A stretch of DNA of 64,000 bases, taken from assembly GCF_011064285.1 (NCBI RefSeq), contig NZ_CP049332.1, positions 1 through 64,000 on the forward strand. Reading direction: 5' to 3'. The stretch is from Vibrio ziniensis. Lineage in GTDB: Bacteria; Pseudomonadota; Gammaproteobacteria; Enterobacterales; Vibrionaceae. The translations under genes were made by a program, and so were the position numbers. Shown here piece by piece: positions 25,290-33,667 of the stretch. Each line of letters begins with the position of its first letter. The first letter of the stretch is position 1. The notes beneath the pieces are model-generated. The model was not told the DNA's origin, made no database searches, and worked only from the letters and a program-made list of their open reading frames with translations.

Positions 25290-27332
25290 TTGAATACATG
25301 GTTTGGTCTTATCGGCTATACACTAACCGCCGTGGGATTTTTTGTTCTATTTTTGTTGCTGCTAACCACTCGTACTCAGCGTCTTCAGCGTACTCTCCTC
25401 ATTATTTCGACTATCACGAGTAGTCTATGGGCAGGAGCCTCTGCCGGAGTGATTTATTATGCCCTTCCTCTGCACTGGTTACTGATTACTGAATCCATTC
25501 GAAACTGTAGTTGGCTTTTACTATTATTCAGTACACTGGCTGACTGCCAATCTATAAAAACCATTATATGGGTTAATCAAAAGCCACGTTGGGTTATTTT
25601 TGCGCTTCTGTGCGCTTCGCTAGCTGAGCTGATTAGTATCATTCTGCCTTGGCTTACCCTCGGTCGTATAATGATGTTACACCTTATTCAGTCAGCTGTT
25701 GGACTATGGTTAGTAGAACAACTGTACCGCCGAACAGAGAAACATGGGCGTTGGACAGTGAAACCATTATGTCTTGGTCTAGGTCTGATGTTTGCCTACG
25801 ATTTCGCCCTTTACGCTAATGGCGTATTAACCAATACCCTTGACCCAGCCTTCTGGTTTGGTCGTGGTTGGGTAATGATATTAACTCAACCACTGATTTT
25901 AATTTCATCACGCCGGGTGACCAACTGGGCAACCCGTGTCTATGTTTCCCGAGATGTGGTCTATCATAGTACTTTATTGGTTGTAGCTGGCATTTACCTG
26001 CTAATCATGGCCGCCACCGGATACTATATTCGTTATATCGGTGGCGATTGGGGCAGCATGGCAAGAAACATTTTTTTTGCGCTAAGCGGCCTACTTTTCG
26101 CTAGTCTCTTTATTTCAGATTCACTCCGGCGACAGCTGAAAGTGTTTATCACCAAGCATTTTTATGCCAACAAATATGAGTATCGCCAAGAATGGATGCG
26201 TTTTGCATCTGTATTGGAAAACAAACAAGAGTCACCTTATAAGGTTGCACTGCAAGCGATAATACAACCCTTTGATTGTGAAAAAGGAATGTTGGTGGCG
26301 CTGGAAGCAGACAAAATAAAACATTATGCCTATTATAATCTTGATGAGGGTTATCCTGACCCGGAATCAGTACTGAAAACTCTGGTTGAAGCCTCTATTC
26401 GCCACCAATGGATTATTGATATCGAAGAGTTGATTAACGGCAGTGATGAAACTCCGTTTATCGTCGAACCAGAACAAATAAAAAGAATAACCAGTTTCAG
26501 CTTTGTTGTTCCGATAACCAATGATAATGGATTTCAATGCGCCTGCTTAATTTCAAACCCGCATTCAACTCAATCATTGAACTGGGAAGACCGAGATCTT
26601 ATGTGGGCGATCAGTACTCAGTTATCGGTCTATCTTAACCTATATCAGACCAATAAAATTATTTCAGAAAACCAACAATTTGACACATTCAACCGTATGT
26701 CTGCATTTTTGGCTCATGACCTAAAAAATGTTTTGGCTCAACTGCAATTACTGGCAAAAAATGGAAAACAGCACCGAGATAATCCTGAGTTTATCGACGA
26801 TGCATTTGAAACTATAGACTCAGCAATAACACGTTTGACAAAAGTGGTAGAACATCTAAGAAGGAAAAATCAGCAAGAGAGCATCACTGCCAACGAAACT
26901 TTCTCAATAGACTCTGTCATTCAATCCGTGTGCAATAGTAGAAGGGCAAACAAGCCTGTACCAGAATATGTTTCACATTGTCTAGAACCTATCTTCATTA
27001 CGGCAGATAAAGAGCGTTTTAGTAATGTTCTTTCTCATATTATCCAAAATGCACAGGAGGCAACTAGCGCAGAAGGATCTGTATTCGTTGAAGCAACTAA
27101 AGATGAGAAATATTGCACTATTAAGATTACCGATAATGGTATAGGAATGAGTGCCGAATTTATCGAAGAACGACTATTTAAGCCTTTTGATACAACTAAA
27201 GGGAATTCTGGGATGGGTATTGGGGCGTACGACGCAAAAAGGTTAATTGAACAGTTACAGGGTTATATTGATGTGCAATCTGAACCCGGTAAAGGATCAT
27301 GCTTTACCATGCGCATCCCCATTCCAAGTTAG
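25290..27332 (+). CDS. prsK: PEP-CTERM system sensor histidine kinase PrsK
   Basis: A 680-residue membrane kinase. The first about 290 residues form seven to nine hydrophobic helices, followed by a GAF-like sensor region (about 300-440), a histidine box AHDLKNVLAQLQ with H476, and a C-terminal ATPase domain with NAQEA, DNGIGM and GNSGMGIGAY. Length and layout match PrsK, partner of PrsR in exosortase systems. The start is a TTG at 25290 with AAGGATAGAGA upstream. prsR follows after 84 bases. The signal sensed by the membrane part is unknown. Confidence 0.92.
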   Translation: MNTWFGLIGYTLTAVGFFVLFLLLLTTRTQRLQRTLLIISTITSSLWAGASAGVIYYALPLHWLLITESIRNCSWLLLLFSTLADCQSIKTIIWVNQKPRWVIFALLCASLAELISIILPWLTLGRIMMLHLIQSAVGLWLVEQLYRRTEKHGRWTVKPLCLGLGLMFAYDFALYANGVLTNTLDPAFWFGRGWVMILTQPLILISSRRVTNWATRVYVSRDVVYHSTLLVVAGIYLLIMAATGYYIRYIGGDWGSMARNIFFALSGLLFASLFISDSLRRQLKVFITKHFYANKYEYRQEWMRFASVLENKQESPYKVALQAIIQPFDCEKGMLVALEADKIKHYAYYNLDEGYPDPESVLKTLVEASIRHQWIIDIEELINGSDETPFIVEPEQIKRITSFSFVVPITNDNGFQCACLISNPHSTQSLNWEDRDLMWAISTQLSVYLNLYQTNKIISENQQFDTFNRMSAFLAHDLKNVLAQLQLLAKNGKQHRDNPEFIDDAFETIDSAITRLTKVVEHLRRKNQQESITANETFSIDSVIQSVCNSRRANKPVPEYVSHCLEPIFITADKERFSNVLSHIIQNAQEATSAEGSVFVEATKDEKYCTIKITDNGIGMSAEFIEERLFKPFDTTKGNSGMGIGAYDAKRLIEQLQGYIDVQSEPGKGSCFTMRIPIPS

Positions 27333-27416
27333 ACATAGCTTATTTTGCATCATGTGGCTTAGAGCATAAGCCAATATTAGATTAACCAATAACTCTAAAT
27401 AGAATAAGGTAAACGA

Positions 27417-28766
27417 GTGAAGGAAACACTACTAGTCATCGAAGATGACATTGGCATCCAAAAGCAGTTGAAATGGACTTTTTCAGACTATAACGTAGTT
27501 CAAGCCTATGACTGTAATTCAGCCATTAATGCATTGCGTCGTCATGAACCTAAAGTAATTACATTAGATCTTGGCTTACCGCCAGACCCAGACAACGCAA
27601 GTGAGGGTCTTGCTACATTAAAAGAGATCCTCACTCTTATGCCAAGGTCCAAAGTTATCGTCATTACCGGAAATGACGACAAAGATATTGCATTAAAAGC
27701 AATAGAAATGGGTGCCCATGATTTCTACTATAAACCCATTGACGACGATATCCTTACAGTTATTGTCAACCGTGCCTTCCTGATTGCAAACCTTGAACTC
27801 GAAAATGAGCAACTCAAACAATTTTCTTTAAATGGTAATGGGTTTATCGGAAACAGCCCTAAGGTTCAACATGTTTGCCGTTTAGTAGAACGTATTGCTC
27901 CTACTAATATCAGTGCGTTACTGTTAGGAGAAAGCGGCACAGGGAAAGAAGTCATTGCTCACTCAATTCACAATTTGAGTATGAGAAAAACTCAGCCCTT
28001 TGTTGCTATCAACTGTGCTTCTATTCCTGAAACCCTTCTAGAAAGCGAATTATTTGGCTACGAAAAAGGAGCCTTTACCGGAGCACAAAAAACAACAAAA
28101 GGTAAAGTAGAAAGCGCAGAAGGTGGAACGCTTTTTCTAGATGAAATCGGCGATATGCCTTTATCCCTTCAGGCCAAGATGCTACGTTTTTTACAAGAAA
28201 AAGTAGTTACGCGTGTTGGTGGTCGAGAAGATATCCCTGTCGATATCCGTATTATATGTGCAACACATCAAAATTTAGAGCATATGGTCAGTGATAAATT
28301 ATTTCGTGAAGATTTATTTTATCGCATAAGTGAGATTACCATACAAATTCCACCACTACGTGAGCGTGATGGTGATATTATATTAATTGCACGTGCTATT
28401 TTGCAGAATCAATGCCAACTTATTGGTAAACAAATTAATGGATTTAATGATGAAGCCGTTGAAGCCCTAATTAACTATCCGTGGCCAGGTAACGTACGTG
28501 AACTGCAAAATAAAGTAAAAGCGGCGAGTATTATGTCCGATGGAAAACAAATAACTGCGCAGGATCTCGCGTTAAAATTGGATAACAATGCGATTACTCT
28601 GGATCTAAACCTAAAAAAAGTCAGAGAAGATGCCGAGAAATGGGCAATTAGCCAAGCAATTGCCATTATGGATGGAAATATGTCAAATACGGCTAACTTG
28701 TTAGGAATTACCAGACCCACGCTATATTCATTAATGGATAAGTATGCGTTAAAGAAAAATACATGA
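27417..28766 (+). CDS. prsR: PEP-CTERM system sigma-54 response regulator PrsR
   Basis: A 449-residue NtrC-type activator. The receiver domain keeps the acidic pair (E9 D10 D11), phospho-site D51 in TLDLGLPP, T84 and K106. The AAA+ domain has GESGTGKE at 171-178 and the sigma-54-contacting GAFTGA at 218-223. A C-terminal Fis-type helix-turn-helix includes NTANLLGITRPTLYSLMDKY. All functional residues are intact, so it should be phosphorylated by PrsK and open sigma-54 promoters such as that at 24223. The start is a GTG with AAGGT upstream. Confidence 0.93.
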   Translation: MKETLLVIEDDIGIQKQLKWTFSDYNVVQAYDCNSAINALRRHEPKVITLDLGLPPDPDNASEGLATLKEILTLMPRSKVIVITGNDDKDIALKAIEMGAHDFYYKPIDDDILTVIVNRAFLIANLELENEQLKQFSLNGNGFIGNSPKVQHVCRLVERIAPTNISALLLGESGTGKEVIAHSIHNLSMRKTQPFVAINCASIPETLLESELFGYEKGAFTGAQKTTKGKVESAEGGTLFLDEIGDMPLSLQAKMLRFLQEKVVTRVGGREDIPVDIRIICATHQNLEHMVSDKLFREDLFYRISEITIQIPPLRERDGDIILIARAILQNQCQLIGKQINGFNDEAVEALINYPWPGNVRELQNKVKAASIMSDGKQITAQDLALKLDNNAITLDLNLKKVREDAEKWAISQAIAIMDGNMSNTANLLGITRPTLYSLMDKYALKKNT

Positions 28767-28823
28767 AGCCAATGCAAAGCTAAGTGCCTCAGTTGAACTA
28801 ATACAAGGAACAGGAAAGCCCTT

Positions 28824-29660
28824 ATGGATACTCAACCATCTCAAAGTAAAAAAACGGATGATAAATTGCATGAGTTATCGGCTCTCAAAGAAAATGAAAA
28901 CTCTCAAAGTTCTCGTTTTTCCAGACGTCGATTTATCCAATCAGGTATCGCCGCCTCTCCTTTATTAATGTCAGTTAAAAGTCCTGTCGCATGGGCCGCA
29001 GATAATTTAACGAATAGTAGTGCTGCTGTTTCAGGCAACACATCCACTTCGTCTGAGCTTGCTACCATTGCAGCAATAAACCCTACTACGTGGGGAGAAA
29101 TTATAAACGGCAATGATTCATTTCTTAAAAATGCGTTAACTGCTTGTGGCATTAAATCCAATACACACTTTTTAGACATGTTCGGTGGTGAGCTTTGTAG
29201 CTTGAACTCGTGTAACGAAAGTGGTTGGAGTTATAAAATATTAACCAATACTATTAGAAAAAGTGATAATCCATTAGCCTGCGAAGCATTACAAAATGCA
29301 TCTGCATGCAAGCTAGTATTGAGAGTTCAAAAATATAATAACTCTAGTCCTGTTACTGGTGATGTGTATGGCTCATCGCAATACAGCATTCAAAGCAGTA
29401 ATAATAAACACTGTTTTGATGTCTCTATCTATGAGCCAGAACTTCATAAAAATCTGATCTGTGGATATTTGAACGGTCTATTTTCGTCTGACTTCATTGA
29501 GTACCCGTTTGATCAGGTATATATTTTTAATACATTTAAGTCTGTAATTTCATCATTGGCGGATAGAATTGCAAAAGATGGTCACGAAAAGAACTTTGAT
29601 CCTTCAATTTACTCCCTTCTTCCATCATTACGATATAATCTGAGTCAGACATGGAAGTAA
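28824..29660 (+). CDS. Tat-exported protein of unknown function
   Basis: A 278-residue protein with a twin-arginine signal: SRRRFIQSGIAASPLL at about residues 33-48, followed by a cleavage region near VAWA-AD. A polar, probably disordered segment (TNSSAAVSGNTSTSS) precedes the folded part, which contains seven cysteines (in TACGI, ELCSL, NSCNE, LACEA, SACKL, KHCFD, LICGY). No enzyme motif is recognised. Its position just before a PqqD-like/HprK-like module and 57 bases after prsR suggests a link with that module, possibly as its exported target. Tat use suggests folding or cofactor loading before export. This is inference. Confidence 0.75.
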   Translation: MDTQPSQSKKTDDKLHELSALKENENSQSSRFSRRRFIQSGIAASPLLMSVKSPVAWAADNLTNSSAAVSGNTSTSSELATIAAINPTTWGEIINGNDSFLKNALTACGIKSNTHFLDMFGGELCSLNSCNESGWSYKILTNTIRKSDNPLACEALQNASACKLVLRVQKYNNSSPVTGDVYGSSQYSIQSSNNKHCFDVSIYEPELHKNLICGYLNGLFSSDFIEYPFDQVYIFNTFKSVISSLADRIAKDGHEKNFDPSIYSLLPSLRYNLSQTWK

Positions 29661-29695
29661 GATAGTTAGAATTGAATTAATGAGGATAAGATATA

Positions 29696-29983
29696 TTGTT
29701 AGATGAGCAGACAAATATCTCACTACATCCTTCTTTCTCCGTTAAAGACTTTACGTTTTTAAGTAAGGATAAAGGTGTTGTTTATTGCCCAGTTAATGGT
29801 GAAACCCTGCTTTGTGAAACTTCAGTTATTCATTACTTAACTCTGCTTGAATCAAAGCCGGAATGCTCTTATCGTCAACTTATGAAAATGTACCCTACTC
29901 AAGCTGAGAATATGATTCAGCAGTTGGCTAACTTGTACGTAATTGAGATTCAAGGGAAAAACATACAGAATGACAATAATTAA
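29696..29983 (+). CDS. PqqD-like peptide-chaperone family protein (HPr-rel-A system)
   Basis: A 95-residue protein resembling the PqqD-type peptide-binding fold: LHPSFSVKDFTFLSKDKGVVYCPVNGETLL forms the beta-hairpin part and SVIHYLTLLESKPECSYRQLM the helices (only short parts quoted as motifs: FTFLSKDKGV and VIHYLTLLES). Start is a TTG at 29696 with GAGG upstream. It overlaps the HprK-like gene by 14 bases. PqqD proteins deliver peptides to modifying enzymes; here the partner is a kinase-like protein rather than a radical SAM enzyme. This gene order matches the set known as the HPr-rel-A system. Confidence 0.75.
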   Translation: MLDEQTNISLHPSFSVKDFTFLSKDKGVVYCPVNGETLLCETSVIHYLTLLESKPECSYRQLMKMYPTQAENMIQQLANLYVIEIQGKNIQNDNN

Positions 29984-30872
29984 GGAGTATCATGTTGCTG
30001 TTGGCCCCTTTATTTTTTCTGTTCATTCAGATATCTCTGCACTCCATTACTATCTGGAAAAGCATTACAAGCACTGCCTGTTAGATATTACAGAAGAACA
30101 TTTTGTCGATTATTATATCGAAGTCATGCAAGGCCGTTGGTATCGTCGTTTATACAAACCACAGGCAATATTCAAATTTAACTATTACGCACCATTTAAG
30201 CCTTTACCGCTGAATCAAGCTCATGCTTTGTTGGAATGGGGGATGAACTGGGTAATTGCTAGTCAAGCACACCAATATTTTATATTGCATGCCGCAACAG
30301 TAGCGAAAGGTGACCAAGGCGTTATCATTTCAGCACCTTCAGGTTCAGGGAAAAGTACACTATGTGCTTACCTCGTTTCACAAGGATGGACTCTTTTATC
30401 TGATGAACTAGCTTTGATTGACCCAGACAGCATGCAATTATATGGTCTAGAACGTCCGATTAGTTTGAAAAATCAATCTATTGAGTTACTTAAAGACTAT
30501 TTCAGCCACGAAAAATTTAGCAAGGTTATAAAAGATACACAAAAAGGAAACATCAGTTTACTGGAACCTGTTCCAAATAATGTAATAGGCTCTAATACTC
30601 CAATAAAACCTTCGCATATCGTTTTTATCAAGTATAACCCAAACGAAAACTGTTACTCAGAGAGTGTTGAGCCGGCTCTTGCTCTAACCGAAATTATTAG
30701 AAACAGCTTTAACTTCAACGTGCTCGATAAAGCTGGTTTTGCCTGTGCCAGAAAGTTAGTCGCTCTCACGCCTGTGTCCTATATCGAATATAATAATTTT
30801 CAGTTATGCGAACGAGAAATTCTTGAAGTGATAAATAGCGCTAAAGAGGACAAGCTTGCCTATGCTAACTGA
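29970..30872 (+). CDS. HprK-related kinase A
   Basis: About 300 residues related to the C-terminal kinase domain of HPr kinase/phosphorylase. The P-loop is APSGSGKSTL at about residues 122-131, followed by WTLLSDELALID, which matches the HprK strand after the loop with an acidic catalytic pair. The ATG at 29970 begins TIIKEYHVAVG; nine more residues are open upstream. Upstream and downstream genes overlap it (14 and 17 bases). No HPr gene is in the window, so the substrate is not the classical one; the PqqD-like protein or its cargo is the natural candidate. Confidence 0.85.
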   Translation: MTIIKEYHVAVGPFIFSVHSDISALHYYLEKHYKHCLLDITEEHFVDYYIEVMQGRWYRRLYKPQAIFKFNYYAPFKPLPLNQAHALLEWGMNWVIASQAHQYFILHAATVAKGDQGVIISAPSGSGKSTLCAYLVSQGWTLLSDELALIDPDSMQLYGLERPISLKNQSIELLKDYFSHEKFSKVIKDTQKGNISLLEPVPNNVIGSNTPIKPSHIVFIKYNPNENCYSESVEPALALTEIIRNSFNFNVLDKAGFACARKLVALTPVSYIEYNNFQLCEREILEVINSAKEDKLAYAN

Positions 30873-31950
30873 TATCCTCACAAATCCACATTCTTTCTCA
30901 GATCTAACTGCACAAGAGCAGTCCAAGCTGATTTCAGAAGCAAGATATTTCAATATGCTAGCTCAGCTAAAGCCCATTTTTGAAAACTGTGGGCTATGGT
31001 CAACTCTCCCCTCAAAAATAAGACAAAATATCAGTTCTGCGTATACGGTTTATAACCATCAGCAGAGTCGATTGCAGTATGAAAAAAGGCACTTCCAGCA
31101 ACTATTCAGTTCACTGAAGATAGAATGGATTTATTTAAAAGGGGCAGCATACCACCTTGCCCAATATTCAGAGTTTAACGGAAGACTAATGAGTGACATT
31201 GACATTCTGGTTACAGAGAGTTCATTGCCGAAAGTTGAAAAAGCGCTACATGCACAAGGATGGTTACAGACCCACATCAATGATTATGATCAGAAGTTTT
31301 ATAGACAATGGTCTCAAGAGATACCCCCTATGCGTCACCTAAAAAGACGAACGGAGCTTGACCTACACTTCAATATTCTTCCTAAAACACTAAAAGAATC
31401 TCCTAGTCCTGACTTATTACTAAGACAAACGCAGGAAATAGTAAACAACGAGGTAAGTTCGGGAAAGATACTTAATCCAGCAGCAATGGTTATACACTGT
31501 GCTATACATCTATTTTACGAAAGTGATTTTAGTAAAGGGGTGCGGGATTTGTATGACCTACATATTCTCCTGACAAAGTTTTCAGCACAGCCCGAGTTCT
31601 GGGAGAAAATAATGTTGCTACAAACTCAAATAGGTAATGGTCGTTCTGTGTACTATGCACTTCGTTACTGCCAGCTCACTTTTCAACTTTCAATTCCACA
31701 AAAGGTAGAAGTCTTTTATCAGCAATATAAGCCTAATTATCTCAAAACGTTAATCAATGATTTTGCCTTTAAACGTGCTCTTATTTCGTCATTCCCAGAC
31801 AATCGATTATCAGGACACCATATAGCGGTATGGATACTATATATACGTGGACATCTAAAACGAATGCCATTGAAATTATTGATACCGCACTTAATTAAAA
31901 AATCAACACAACGATGGATGGAAAACGACCAAAAAGAGGTATTATTATAG
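30856..31950 (+). CDS. Nucleotidyltransferase-fold protein (NTP_transf_5 type)
   Basis: A 364-residue protein with a nucleotidyltransferase signature: WIYLKGAAYHLA then GRLMSDIDILV, where SDIDIL carries the metal-binding D-x-D. RTELDLHFNIL later gives a third acidic residue. This matches the NTP_transf_5 family found with HprK-related kinases and PqqD-like proteins. It overlaps the kinase gene by 17 bases, so the three act together. The molecule being nucleotidylated is unknown. Confidence 0.82.
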   Translation: MPMLTDILTNPHSFSDLTAQEQSKLISEARYFNMLAQLKPIFENCGLWSTLPSKIRQNISSAYTVYNHQQSRLQYEKRHFQQLFSSLKIEWIYLKGAAYHLAQYSEFNGRLMSDIDILVTESSLPKVEKALHAQGWLQTHINDYDQKFYRQWSQEIPPMRHLKRRTELDLHFNILPKTLKESPSPDLLLRQTQEIVNNEVSSGKILNPAAMVIHCAIHLFYESDFSKGVRDLYDLHILLTKFSAQPEFWEKIMLLQTQIGNGRSVYYALRYCQLTFQLSIPQKVEVFYQQYKPNYLKTLINDFAFKRALISSFPDNRLSGHHIAVWILYIRGHLKRMPLKLLIPHLIKKSTQRWMENDQKEVLL

Positions 31951-32044
31951 GCTTAGTTGCTAACTCGCAGGAACAATTTATACAATCCCTACAAACCGTA
32001 TACTTTGTTTACTTTACACGCCGAATATAACTTAGGGATTTACT

Positions 32045-33361
32045 TTGAATTTTCTTAAAAAAAACATTCGTCTTCTTATAAAGTTAGCGATTCCAATTGT
32101 TGTAGTCTATTTCATTTTTTGTGCTGTTTCTAAACAAGCAACGGTCCCTGACCAAAATGCATCTCCAGAACAAGTCAAAAGAGCTGTTGAGTACTATGCG
32201 AGCATATCGGCACGCGTATTCTCTCCGCAAGAAAATATTAACCTAAAACTAACCCAACAGAACATTGATGATGTTTTAACTGTTGCATCTCATATGACCC
32301 CCCGTACGAATGTAAGTGGTAGATTCGCCAATTCTATTGGGTTGTTAAGTATGAGCTTCGACATAGGGAATAGTTGGTTCACTGGTTATATTAATATTAA
32401 TTGCTTTCTCATTTCGGGTAGCGGAGATGGAAGCATTGATTACTGCCTTATCGGGGATGTCTCAGTACCGGGCACCCTAATCAATACATTAATAAATATC
32501 TCAATCAATCTTTTCTTTTCCGATCAAGCTTCAAGCACCATTAAAGAATTAATCAACAACATACAAATAAATGACCAACAAGTTATATTGACTGCAACTA
32601 AAAATTCAGAGTTCAAAACTGATGTTACAATGGGTTTGAAAACAGCAGCCTCCATTGCTAAAAACTTTAAACCTACCAATACACACTTCCCAGAACCAGA
32701 CGTTATTAACGAATATCTGCTACATATTTTAGAAACTAACTGGCCAGCAGGTTCAAAGTCCGTTTCTCTAAGTATTGTTATCGAACAAGCATTTAGACAT
32801 GCTCAAGTTCGTAGCCAATACAATGATCCTAGAGCGGAAAATGAAGCAGCACTTTGGTCAATTGCAATTGCTTTTGGTAACCGTCGTTTTGCAGAGATAA
32901 TTAATGTCAATACGCCCGAAGTACAAACCACATTATCTAAATATCCCCGCCTTATCACCACGTTAAGCCAAAGAGGCGACTTACCTCTTCACTTTTTATA
33001 TTCGGCAGTTATGGAAATATTAGGAAATAGCCATCTGAGTACAAACGTTGGGGAACTAAAAGAGTTGCATGACGCTAACCCAGGAGGGTCAGGTTTTGAC
33101 TTCACGGATTTGGCGGCAGATAAAGCCGGAGCTGCCTTTTCACTTTTTCTAACCAGTGATAAAAACAACGCAATAGGAGGGCAAAACTTGCTATCGAAAA
33201 TGACTAAAGAGAATCTATTTTTCCCTGATATCAACGAATTACCAGCCCCAATAAAAGATAAAGAATTTGATACAGTTCTTGGTTCTACTCAAAGTGATAG
33301 TTATAAGGAAATTAATGCTATTATTGACAAAAAAATAAGTGAGCTCCCTTTATACCGATGA
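32045..33361 (+). CDS. Membrane-anchored protein of unknown function
   Basis: A 438-residue protein with one N-terminal hydrophobic helix (LLIKLAIPIVVVYFIFCAV) and a large remainder likely in the periplasm. The C-terminal half contains a region resembling a loose helical repeat, including DLPLHFLYSAVMEIL, GSGFDFTDLAADKAG and SLFLTSDKNN. I do not recognise the family. The start is a TTG at 32045 with AGGGA upstream. It follows the nucleotidyltransferase gene by 94 bases on the same strand and is the last gene of the PEP-CTERM/exopolysaccharide side. A repeat element follows about 100 bases downstream. An assembly or envelope role fits position only. Confidence 0.75.
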   Translation: MNFLKKNIRLLIKLAIPIVVVYFIFCAVSKQATVPDQNASPEQVKRAVEYYASISARVFSPQENINLKLTQQNIDDVLTVASHMTPRTNVSGRFANSIGLLSMSFDIGNSWFTGYININCFLISGSGDGSIDYCLIGDVSVPGTLINTLINISINLFFSDQASSTIKELINNIQINDQQVILTATKNSEFKTDVTMGLKTAASIAKNFKPTNTHFPEPDVINEYLLHILETNWPAGSKSVSLSIVIEQAFRHAQVRSQYNDPRAENEAALWSIAIAFGNRRFAEIINVNTPEVQTTLSKYPRLITTLSQRGDLPLHFLYSAVMEILGNSHLSTNVGELKELHDANPGGSGFDFTDLAADKAGAAFSLFLTSDKNNAIGGQNLLSKMTKENLFFPDINELPAPIKDKEFDTVLGSTQSDSYKEINAIIDKKISELPLYR

Positions 33362-33465
33362 CTCTAGCAAACGAATAGAAATATCTCAGACTTTGCGATC
33401 AACTTTTAACGTTGAGCATAGCTATATTGGTGTCTTTCACGATAAAAAAAGCTGTTGTTCTACTC

Positions 33466-33635
33466 ATACCCTCCTAGATAAAAATATGATCAGATTGAGC
33501 ATCGGCGAGCAGCGAATGGGTGTCAAACGCAAACGCGCATTCATTCGTCCCTGAAGCTACGCAGAGCCATCCATGGCTCGGAGGGTTTGCTTATCGACGC
33601 CCATTCACTGATCAGGAAATTTTCCAGAATGGTAT
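33466..33635 (+). repeat. Dispersed MITE-like repeat, copy A
   Basis: A 170-base element bounded by imperfect terminal inverted repeats (ATACCCTCCTAGATAAAA at the left; the right end reads TTTTCCAGAATGGTAT). The core includes GTCAAACGCAAACGCGCATT and the palindrome GAGCCATCCATGGCTC (33565-33580). It is closely matched by the copy at 51181-51351. It lies between convergent genes (stops at 33361 and 33668), so its hairpin may also end transcription. The small open frames in it are not genes. Confidence 0.85.
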
Positions 33636-33667
33636 CACTAAGAATACGAAATTTGAGCGGGTCAGAC

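Noticed and set aside
1..32044. Exosortase gene
   Set aside because: No frame with the expected eight or so helices and the Cys/Arg/His active-site pattern is present; the multi-helix proteins here fit flippases, acyltransferases or VanZ.
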